Positions 46,801-58,800 of a stretch of 64,000 bases of DNA are shown here, piece after piece. The notes beneath the pieces were generated by a model. That model searched no databases. It was not told where the DNA came from and saw only the letters and a list, made by a program, of their open reading frames with translations. Source of the stretch: Todiramphus chloris collaris (taxonomy: Eukaryota > Chordata > Aves > Coraciiformes > Alcedinidae); the NCBI GenBank assembly GCA_025345505.1, contig JANVCC010000071.1, positions 649,110 to 713,109 of the forward strand, written 5' to 3'. The position numbers and the translations under genes were made by a program. Positions within the stretch are counted from its first letter, which is position 1. Each line of letters starts with the position of its first letter.

Positions 46801-49800
46801 AAGTTGGCTCCAGTAGCTGAACAGAAATGCTTTTGACCACTAGATTAGAACTGAAAAATCACTTACAGACTTCATAAGGAATCTAGCTGAGTGGTTTGAA
46901 TTGAAGGATCTTCTATATGGGAAGGGAGTATAAACAGAAGATGGGAAGAAACAACCATATATACTTCTATAGTTTGCATAAGAGGAGCTGGAAAAATGAA
47001 CATGTAGTTAGGAAAGGTTTGTTTGTTTAAATTTTCCTAGCTAGCTGTGGGTTATTTTTGAAGTGTGCGGGGTAAGCTCTAATTCTTACAACATTCCATT
47101 ATTTTTCTGACTAGAGAAAATACACATTTCTACACCTAACAAATATGAGTACCAGTACATGCAGAAACCTGCCCAGATGACACACTTTGACGTCGCTGTG
47201 AAGGCACACAATGATGCTCACCTGGCCTTGTCCTCTGGTCCACATGACATGGCAGAGATGACAGAGATTGTTATTGGTGGACATCAAAATACTAAAACGT
47301 GGATTTCCATAAGCAAAATGGGTGAGCCAGTGGCCAGCAGGGACACAGCTGGTATTCTCTCCTGGGATGAATTCCGCAGCTTCTGGATCAGCTGGAAAAA
47401 TGGAATTATCCAGGTAATGAATTTATCTGCATAATCATCTGGAAGTCTCTTGCCTCCTTAAACAGAGTTGGAGTGCACGTACAGCAGATTTTCATTAGGC
47501 TTGTCGTACAAGCTGAAAGCTTCCTTCCTGTTGCTTTTTCTATATTAAATCTTGATTGGACTATTTTAATCAGAACATATCTGCTTGCCACATGATGTTC
47601 TGATGTCCTCAGGACCTCAGTCTTGGATGTTTTCCATGCTAAGTGTGCCAAAGGCCTTGAAGGTCAAGCCTGTGGAATTCTCATTAAACTTCCTTGGATT
47701 GTTTTGTGGATGGGTCCATCCACAACATTCTCTGATGCACACATAAGTTACTAGGTCCGAGGACATATGGCAGACTGACTCTGTATGTATGGGTTCTTGG
47801 AACTGCATGGTTTTTTTGTTCCTTTCAGGTTGGCCATGGTACTCGGGTGCTAAATGAGTCTATTATTGTGGAGTGGACAGTCCCCAAACAGCTTGAGGTG
47901 AAGTACATTGGCTTTTCCACAGGCTGGGGGTCAATGGGAGAGTTTAAAATTTGGAGAAAAGAAGAGACTGATGAAAATCACAATGAAGCATTTACTCTTG
48001 GAGTTCCCCACAACATAATTCCAGGATCAGAAAGAGCTACGGCTTCAATAATAGGTATCAATTATGAGGAGGTATCACTAGGTACCACTTATCAAATGTG
48101 AAGAGATACTCCAGCTATAACTGGCTTCTGATCAGTATTTGAGTAATACGCCCCAGATAAGATAGTCATAGGCAGTTACAAACGTATATGCTACTTAATT
48201 CCGGGACAGATGATTGTTGTGACTTTTTGTGACTTGTTTGAATCCTTTCTGAGCTGACAGTGACTTGAAAGTTGATACCATCTGAGGGCTTTGCAGAGGC
48301 ACTGTCTGATAGAATTTGTAGTATTTGTTTCATAATCATCGTGATCACAAACTGTGCTGTGTTCTAATCTAGCTGCCCAACTTGGGGAGTCGTGTGTAAT
48401 CAAACTCTGAAATGTGACATTTCTTTATTCCAGTAAGACCTTGAAGGGCTAAGGCTTAACATTTGAAGGACTCCCAGTTTATGATGCAGTTTATTTAAGC
48501 TATGTGGAGCTAATAGACATGAGTGTAGTCAGGTGGGGTTTAATCATAAGACAACAGAAGAAGTAAAGTCTAATTCCTTGATACTGAAGATATCACCTCT
48601 TTTTCCAACAGGAGATGTGATGGGTCCTACATTGAACAACTTGGACAATCTTTTGAGATTACCATTTGGATGTGGGGAGCAGAACATGATCCATTTTGCT
48701 CCTAATGTTTTTGTCCTGAAATACCTGCAGAAAACCAAACAACTCAGTCATGAGGTGGAGAGTGAAGCTACTGATTACCTTGTTCAAGGTAACGCATTAC
48801 ACATAGAACTTCTAGAAGGAGAAGAGGCTTGTATGTTAGAAGAGAGTTTTGCTAGTATCATATTGTCCTTTGTAGTCAGGAGTATCCCAAGTGAAGAGGA
48901 TTCATCATTTCTTGTAGGCTAATCTCCCAGGTTAACTGATTTTTGATAGCAAGATGTTTTCCCTTGATATATAGCCTGCATCGTTTCCCTTCATTACCCT
49001 AGTTTGCATGCTTATTGGTTTATGCTGGGGTTTCTTTGGGTTTTTTTTTTTTCCCTGTAGGAAGCTTATGTCTGTGTTTAAACATTTCAGAAAGTCAAGG
49101 AACATTAAATTTAGTAACAACTTGTATATTTAGGGATTTTGCCTAATTCATAAATTGTCTATTCAGCCCTTTAGTCACTACATGGCTCTTCTCTGAACTT
49201 TGTCTTTTTTAACAGTATTTTCTTAGCACCAGTGTGCCCAAAAATCAAAAGTTATTATCCAAAACACTTAACCTACAGCCATATAATGAAGGCTTTTCTC
49301 TGTCCTTTCAGTGTCCTGACTTATCTCACTGAGCAGCTCACAGCAATCTATCTTTTTATGCACAGTTTTTCTCAGCATTTCTTTGGGAAGAGCTACATGC
49401 AAAATAGTTTTATAACTAAATACAATTCTCAGGACGAGCAAGAATTCTGGGTCATTCTTGCTTTTAATGATCTCTAAGGGACAAAGCTGTCTCGTGTATG
49501 AGTCAGACAATAGTCATGTCATGAAATCAGAGGTGACAGGATTAGGTGGTTCTCCTCTGAAAATATAAATACGAAGTGTAATATGTAATATATTTCTTGT
49601 ATTCATCAGTAAAAGCCCAGTGCTGCTTCCTTTGCTTGACTACAGACATTTCACTTGTAATTTTCAGTAAGACAAAGGGGTTTTTTAAAGTTTGGGTCAA
49701 GATTTCCTTTGTAATATCGTTTGCTTGTGTTTCTTTTTATGCATCTGCAAACCTTCCGGGTTTTTGGCTCCGAACTCTGCCTGCTAATTAACCCTTACAG

Positions 49801-52800
49801 AAGAAATCCTCAAGAGTTTTAAACTCTTCTGGGTTTATTGGAGCCCTGCCAAGTGGAAGGTTTAGATGGGAAAGTCTGTTGCTCACTCTGGAAGGCTTTT
49901 GTGACTTGCCAAGCCAGAAAACTAGTTCATCGCTTAGTCATCCATCATAGAAAGTGCTGATATCCAACAATTCCCATATATTCCCTAATCTTTAGAAGTG
50001 GCCTGAGCTAAACTAGTCAGTAATTTTTTTCTACTTTCCCACAAGGCAGTTCTACAAAAGCAGGTGAGCAGGTGAAAGGTGAACAGGTTGGAGAAGAAAT
50101 TTCTTTTCCTCATAGGAAGAGCTTTTTGACTGTCTTTATCTTCAGTCTCAAAAGACATTCTGGTAGAGTGTTCTTCTATTCAGCACTCAACTTGTTAATA
50201 ATTATCTAAACCAAGCCTTATAAGACAGCCCTAGTAGCTCAGGAGTGTTCGTACAGATTAAGAACACCACTGTTATTGTCATGTTACATTAAGCTGTCCC
50301 AAGCGACTACAGAGAAAAGTCTGAATCCAGTTGTATCATTGAAGGAAAAAAAGCTCTCATCTCCATGGTGCTTTCAGTAAAGCAAAAATCTCTCCTTTAG
50401 TACTGCATCTTTTAAGAGGAGTCTCAAATTTTTAACATTTCTTCTGGCCGGAATGAGGAGTTCTAGTCTTACAGATGTTGGCCTGGATGGGTTTCTGAGT
50501 ACGCTCCCACGTACGTACACAGCGCTGGCTCCATCGCTCGCCCCAAAATAAACGGTTGCCTCAGGCAGCAGAATCCCTTACACTGGTGCCAGACTCTTCA
50601 TTTGCTTTACATACTGGTTTTTCTCTCTGTGAGGATTTTGGACTCCCCTGATTCTTTTGTGACTTCCAGGCTACCAGCGCCAGCTGACCTACAAGAGACA
50701 AGATGGTTCATACAGTGCTTTTGGTGAGAGGGATTCCTCGGGGAGTATGTGGTGAGTGGCTGCTTGAAACAGTTAGAAAATTCCCTGCTTGCTAGACAGG
50801 AAAAACACACAATTGGCAAGGCAAGAAGAGTAACTTTCCAGCTTCATCATGGTACCGCACACAGCAGAGAAGAGAAAGAATACTCAGTGACTCTAGGCCT
50901 ACTGTTTCAGTGTTGCTGAGTGTTCATGCTACGCTGGTAGAGTTGTTTCAAGAGTCAGGGGCAGTCACAGCTATGAAAATGTCCAGGCTTTAGGCACAGA
51001 GGCTATAGTTAGGGATCATATTTGGTCTGTTGGAATTGGAGTAGCAGCATATGGGGTGTTTAAATGCCTAATTCTGCTAGGGAGTGGAACTTCACCTGGA
51101 ACAGGTACAGAGAAACTTGCTGTCTCTAGAACTGGCAGAGGCTTCTACTAGGGGAGGGAAAAAAAAAAATCACACCAGGATCAACCCCAAAACCTCCAAA
51201 GAAGTCTTTCTCCCAAGTGCTTTATATCTCCTCCTGGATGAAAGGGAACAGTACAGATTTATGCTCTGAGAATTGAAGTGCAAGACTTTTCAGAGTCAAA
51301 CAGTATGAGAGCCAGAAATTATGAAACTGGGAAATCAGCTCATCTCCCTGATGTGCCCCTTGGGAAAGCGTGGCCTTTAAGGTTGTGCGTTACATCACGC
51401 TAGCGTGTTGCTTGGCGGGGGCGTCTCAGATGTAGTGGATACTTGTCTTCATTCATTTGCCTGTGCTGTCATTTGGCTTCTCCATCTGCTTTGTATTTTG
51501 CTTTAAACTGATTCTCCTCATGAACTCATGAGGGGAAGTACCACTTCTGTGCTGCTGCCTCGCTGTTTGTAAGACAGTGAACTTTTATCTCAGAGCTGGC
51601 ATCTCCCAGTCCCTAGAGGTAAAACACGGTGACACAGAATTACTTAACACTTGAAACCTTCCCTGCCAGGCAGCACGTTTTCTACCCTCCCATTCCTCAG
51701 AGGCTTGTAAAGTGAATGATTCAATCTCCCAGAGCTGGCCAGAGTTCACACTTGTTGCATGTCAGAGGTTTAGAATTCCAAAAACACTTCTATGGCTTTC
51801 TTAATTCTGTGTAAAGTCTAACAGAGGCTCAGATTGTAGCAGTGGGTCTGGATTTCTTTCCTTTTGGTTTGTTTTTTTTCTTTGAGATAGTAACAAAATT
51901 GGAAAATTTACTCCTCTCTTTTCTTTACAAATAATTCCATATTTATAAGGACGTTCATCCTTAATATAAAAGCTTGAATAATTTGGATAGCAGATGAGTG
52001 CCTATAAAAAGAAACTGAATTTCAGACTGTGTCACACCTGGAAGATCTGTTTCTCTTAGTTATAATTTTCAGTGTAGTTTGACCCTTAATCCTGCTCTTA
52101 TCAAGGATTTTGTATAGTGTTCAGGTGCTTTTATGTATTACTTAATTTTTTTTTTCTTTTTTACGATATTGCTTCCCCAACAAGATTTTTAAGATTTGTG
52201 CTTTCTAGGAATGTTGTTTTTCCCCTTACTGGTACGTTATTCTGAATTTTTCTCAGCAAAGGTAATATATTTGTACTTACAGGCTAACAGCTTTTGTCCT
52301 CAAGTCCTTTGCACAGTCTCGTGGGTTTATTTTCATTGACCCAAAAGAACTAACAGCAGCCAAAGACTGGATCATCCAGCATCAGAAAGAAGACGGATCT
52401 TTTCCTGCGATGGGCAGGATACTAAATAAGGACATTCAGGTAAATATACAGACTCAAAATAAGGACATTCAGTCAGTATGCAGACTCAAAATCATGCATC
52501 AAATGTATTCTTTTTATCCAGCATCCTTTTCTCTAGTTTTTATCCAGTGGTTTGTGTTTGTTTTCCTCCAGGGTGGAATCCATGGTAAGATCTCCCTGAC
52601 TGCTTATGTGGTTGCGTCTCTTCTGGAAACAGGTGTAACCTCTGAGGTAACAACAACTTACTGGAAAGAGCTCTCACATTCTACGTATTCTAAAAACTCT
52701 TTTCTTTTTCTTTTTATTTTTTTTAAGCTTGATTTTACTACTGTTCACTTTCAAAGGTTCTGTGCTCACTAGAACAACAGCACCCAGGTAACAGAGGCTG

Positions 52801-55800
52801 TGGGAAAGCCTTGAAATCATTCTAAAGTTAAGGAGTCTGTTCTGAAGTTGTTCAAGGTCATCTCCCATCCTTCAGCCATCATCTCAAGGATTATTCTACC
52901 AGAGTGACCCCATCCTCCAAACTCTTCCAGAAATTACTGCAAAAATACATTTTCTATCTGCTCAAACCCTTCTCTAACTAGCTTAGTGCTAGCAGCAGTT
53001 AAAGTAGGGCCACTCGGGCTTTGGGGATCCAGAGAACTTTTCAATCTGCCTTTGCTACAGTGGCCAAAATGCTACTGCTGTTAGATTACAGTATCTTTGG
53101 AGAGCTGCACTCCTGTAATGTGCTGGGTTGAGGACTCTGGAGAAAAATGTTTCTCCTCTTTGTAATGAGACAGAACAGGAACAGAAGTATAGCTGCAGAG
53201 GAACGTGCAATTACTCTGCATAATTTTTGAAGTAGGAAAAAACCCAGCATTGCTTCCACTACATTTTGGAGATTCCTTCTTAAAACTCCTGGTAGAAGCT
53301 GTGCTCCTCTCCTCTGCTGTATTTTTGCCTGTGTGCAATGCCACTAGAGTGGAGCTGCCCAGGTAACACCGTAGTTAAACATTCCCCCCACAACTGAGCA
53401 AATGTCCCCGTGCAGATGCGCTGAGCAGGTCACGGTGACACTTCCTCACTCTTCAGCAGCCGAGAGGAGTGAGCTGGGTCTGTGCAGGTAGAACTGGAAG
53501 GTTAAAACAGGAGGTGTAGTGGATGTTGTAGTGTGTCTTGGAGATCTGTACTGGGACAAAAGGATTGCTCACCCGGGCGAAAACCAGAGAATTTATGGAG
53601 ACTCTGAGGCAGCCCCTGAGAGCAGCAGCATCCGTTCAGAAACTTGGTGATAATCTGAGCACTTCTGATGGGTACAGCTCAAAGAATGAGACCGTGGTGC
53701 TGCTGCAAGGAGATACCCCTTAACCTCCAGTTCTTGTTGGAGTACAAGGCCTTAAATCTTACTAAAAGTTAAAAAAAAAAAAATAAATTTTTAAAAAGTA
53801 GAGAATCCTCCAGTGCTCATAGAGCAACTTTCTGCCTCCCTGTGAGAAGTGATGTGATGCTCTCTCTGGGCTGCTGTGTCAGGACAGCCCTAGCATTTTT
53901 ATTTGCTGAAGTGCAGTTTATGTGGATCTAAAGGTTTTCCTAGAGGAGATTTGCAAGTGTTACTAATGATCTTAGCTAGGAAATGAGGAAGGGGAAGGTT
54001 AGTGCCACAGGGAAATCAAAGGAAACCAAATTACATCAAGTCCAATTAAATTGTTTCTATAAATTATCAGAGCCACGTTCCTGCGTGGTGAGGTCATTGA
54101 GGGAGTTAATAAAACATGTTTGTTGGCTGCAGGGACCCCTGGGAACCTTGGCCTTTATTATCCTCTGGCGTCTGCTAGACGCTCCGGAGTGTCAGGAACA
54201 CAATCACACAGACAGTAGAGAGCTCGCTTCTGCTCTGCTCCTCTGCTGCCTTGCAGGGGCTTGAAATTTCTGCAGCTTTAGGGGGAAATAGGTGTCTCTT
54301 GGTCTTAGTCTAGAACATTCTTGCTATGCTCTTTTCTCCTGCTTTGAATTTGTGATGCATGGCTTTTCTTGGGGAAAGGGAAGTGTTAGTGTCATTCAGC
54401 AGAGAGCAAAACGCGTTTTTCCTCGGTTTTGTTTGTTTGGGGGTTTTTTAATGGCTACGAAGTAATCAGAAATAAAGTGATTCTAACTTCTAACTAGAGG
54501 CTGATAATACGGGTGATATGTCTGGGCTCTTTCCCTAAAATATAGGAAGAAAGAACAGCTGTTGACAAAGCAAAACACTTCTTAGAGTCCAACTTGTATT
54601 CAGCAGAAGACCCCTACACTACTGCCTTGAGTGCCTATGCCCTGACCCTGCTACGCAGCCCCTCCGCTGCCGTGACGCTGCGGAAGATGAACAGCATGGC
54701 TATTACACAAGGTACTGTGCTCCTGGCTGATCAAACGATCTGTGTGACTTTCTGCAGAGGACAGAGCTCGTGAGAGGAGCTCTTCCTCACGGTGCAGTTG
54801 GACTTGAAGTCAGAGAGCTGAGGTGCACAGCTTTCTAGTGTACAGCTGATGCTGAAGGAAGGCTCTGCAGTGCCTTTCCTGGCAATATGGTGCCTTGCCT
54901 TGTAACATGGCACAGTCCCTCACGGTGGATTTTAATCCCAAATCCAAGAATTACCTAATTTACCTCACTGAGCCACCTTTGTAACTGCAAAGGGAGCCTC
55001 TTGCCCAGGGGATGCTCCTGTAAAAGGAGGGACAGTGCTGTTCGGGGCCTGAACCTGTGCTTCGAGTCAATGCAAAAGCAGAACTTGATTCTTGCCATTA
55101 CAACACACACAAACTCCACTGTCCTCCTCTTCCAGATGGCTTTACACACTGGAGTTTGACAGGAACTCTTGTTACTGATGAAGATGCCTTCATGGGATTT
55201 AATGACGGTCTCTCTCAATCAGGTACTTGTACTGCAAAGATGGGGATAAGAGAATGGGCTGCAATAGCAGCCCCCTGGCTGCCTGGATTCTAGGGAGTTG
55301 TGTCTGTAACACGAGGCATTCTGAAAATGGCAGTCAGGCAGGGCAGAGACCAGGGGAATTAATCCCTCCCCCCATCTTTTTCAGTTGTTTCTGCAGAAGT
55401 GGAAATGACATCTTACGCCCTTTTGACGTACACACTCTTAGGAGATGTGGCCTCTGCACTTCCCGTAGTAAAGTGGCTTTCACAGCAAAGGAATGCACTT
55501 GGAGGATTCTCTTCTACTCAGGTGGGCTGCCTCTGAAAGGGTAGCTTTGATACCTGCATAATCAATGGCAGAAATCAATTCATTCGGGAATGATCAATGC
55601 AGAGTTTCCATCTAGAGTCTAGACAGAAACTGCCTGTGTCCTGGTAAGAAATAAAAGTTTCCAGTGCTCTTTACTCCTCCTTTTTCAGACTGGTAATTTG
55701 AAAGGAACCTAGACTGGGTCCTTACAGGTGCATTTGACAGCAAAAGTGAACAAAAGCTGATATTTCCTTTGCTATCTGAATTAATAAGGAGGGTTGTGCT

Positions 55801-58800
55801 ACCAGAAGCTGATGACTGGCCAGCACAGTGCTTGTTTGTGAGTTTACTGTGGTCCTGTATTATTCGCTGTGCTGATCTCTACCTCTCCTGACCCCTAGGA
55901 CACCTGTGTAGCCCTGCAGGCTCTGGCTGAATACGCTATCCTTTCTTATGTGGGAGGAGTCAACCTCACCATTTCCTTGGCTTCTACTAATCTAGACTAC
56001 CAGGAGACATTTGAGCTTAACAAGATGAATAAAAAAGTCCTCCAGACTGCAGTGGTAGGTGATTTCATTTTTTATGTAGCCCAATCTTTCAAGCCATCCA
56101 CATGAGCTGGGTTCTGAATGACAGCTCAAGTTAGTCCAATAATGGCAAAACCACAAGTTAAACACTAAAATCTGGGCTCTGACATGAAGGAGGCAGCACT
56201 CAAAGGCATTTTTCACCATAACTAATGCCTGATGCTTCTTTTGTGCTGCTACTTGTTTGTGCCATTGTTAAATGCAGGTGGCTGGAAAGAGCAAGCCGTA
56301 CTCTCTTCACTTCCCCAGTCTCCTTTGTAACCATAAAGATATCTTCTACTGAATAAAGCTGCTATTGATACTTGTTTCCATTCTGAGTGCCATGTCTTGT
56401 CTGTGGATTCTCCCCAGATCCCCAGCATTCCCACGGGGCTGTTTGTGAGTGCCAAAGGTGAAGGCTGCTGTCTGATGCAGGTAAAGTTGCCATGGGGCTG
56501 GTGGAAGTATGTGAACAGATAGTCTCTGAACACACAGTCTGTTTGCTGCCTTTTTTTATCCCAGTTAGCTAGGAGGAAGGAGTTACACTTTGAATTTCTC
56601 TCAAAGTACTTATGTAATGTGGTGTTGCTTTAATGTGGAGAAATAAAAGTGTTCGTACTAGGGTGAATCTGCTCTGGACAGCTTTACCTAGGTATGGCTG
56701 TGTTGTAAAGCCTCCATTACCCCTCTCTAAAGAGATCTGGTGTCTGTGCCAGTCTTTAGGGAACATTTGCGGATGTTATGAAACATTGGGGTCTAATCAA
56801 CTGCCCTGGTTTGCTTTGTTCCCCCCCATTTCTGCTGCAGATCGATGTCACTTACAACGTACCTGATCCTATTGCTAAACCAGCCTTCCAGCTCCTGGTT
56901 AACTTGAAGGAGCCCAAGTCAGAGCAGCATCTTCAAGCTCCAAATCTGCTGCGGTCTGTGTCTCCAGATGAGAATCGCTCTGAAGCTTTGCACAGAGAGA
57001 GGACACTGGGAGATGATGATGACCCAGCTTCAGATCAGGACCATCGGGAATACAAAGTCATACTGGAGACGTGCACTAGGTAGGCAAGGCCAACCTGCAT
57101 CGTGTCCTGCCTGGGTCGTAGGGACCGTTTAATTTGCTGACCTGTACTGATACGTTCATCGATACAGGAAAAACACCTCATTCTTTCTTGCTGTGTCTGT
57201 ATCTGAACCAGTGTCAGGCAGAACACCTCACATGCAGAATTCCAGCCATAATTGGGGGTTGTAGGACAGCATTACCACAGGGACATTCATGAGCACTGCT
57301 GCTAGCATCTGTAATTTTAGTGCTTAGTATAGGTCGAAGGTAGGGAAACAAGAACAAAATTTACAAAGAGGGCAGCACCTTGGCTTTTTGTCATTAAGTT
57401 TCATTATTGCCTCTCCAAAGCCTAAGGGAGACAAACTTAATGTAATTTGCTTGTATCCGGAGGAAAAGAATAAAGTTCTGGATTGTTTTCTAGGTCTTCA
57501 GTAACAGGCTTTCCTTCAACGCCTAAGAGAGCTAGGTCATTTCAGCTAGGAAGGTGGGCTTGTAAAGTCTTGTCAGTCCCTTGAAGGTGCCTGTAACTAA
57601 GGAGGCTGCCCCATGTCAACACAACCTTTCTGTTGTTATTTCTGAAACTCCTGTCCTGGGAATTGCTGGAGCAAAGACAGAAATTTGAGAGGAAGCCCAG
57701 TCCAAGGAGATTGATTGCTTGGAAAGAAAACAAAAGCAAATGAAATCTTCCCTTTCCTCCCCTTCTTCCTGTAGTGATGCTCTTTTAACTCCTTCAGCAT
57801 CTTATTTAGGCTATGCAAATAGAGCAGTGCATCTAAGGATGACAATTGAAATATTTTGAGCTTGGGGTGTTCTTCACAATGTAGTTAACTGTTATGCTTA
57901 GTGAAGTCCTTGGGACACCTTCAAGGAGTCAGGGAGAAAACAGTATGGGAAATAGAGGGCTGTGATGTTTAACAGAGGATGGAGAAAATGCAGGTGAAGG
58001 GACTTTTTAGGGAGCATGGTGCATAGAGTTAGATTGGGATTAGCAAGGCTTAATGTCTCTGAGGAAACTGTCAGCCCTGAACTGTCTTACTCAGAGCCAA
58101 CTGGGTCTGTCCCCAGCCCACCTCATGCTACGGTGGGTGTATGATCTTGGGCGTGGAGTTACACCCGGGCTGGCTCCGTGCAGTGCTTCAGCAAACTCAC
58201 CCTCCCACCCTTGCTCTGGAGCTCTCCAGAAAGAGGCCTCCAAGCAGCCCTGCAGGAGCCAGTTCAGATCTGGCAGCTTTGGTCCTGGAAGCTGTGTACT
58301 GTGCTTTTCCAGTGCTGGGCATGAGCTAATAAGCCCTCCTGGGTCCAAGCTCCTAGTTTTTGTGGTGCAGCTGAACAGCAAGCAGGTAAGCTGCCAAGGA
58401 GGGATGGTTTAGAGCTGACTGTGAATGCAGAGAAAAGGAGCTTTGTTCTGGAAGTAGCAAGAGCTTCTTTGTTACGATGTCGACTCCTTTGCCGTGCTGC
58501 AAGAAATTGAAATCTTTTGCAATGGCCCAAATAAACTTTCTCTCCACCCCTTCCTTTGTTGGTTTTTTTTTGTTGGTTTTGATGTTTTGTTTTTTTAATG
58601 CACACCAGCAGAAACAACTCTGAAATTCAGTAGTGGTTTTGGAGTCTTCATTGATTTTATAGAGAACGTATATAGGCAGTGAATTCTTTAACACCAGTAA
58701 GTCCAGAGTGAGTTTGCTGACTCATTAGTGAAGACACTGTTCTCAATGTCAATTAGATGCTGGAGGGAAGCAGCCATTTACAAAAACCCAGGGCTGGATG

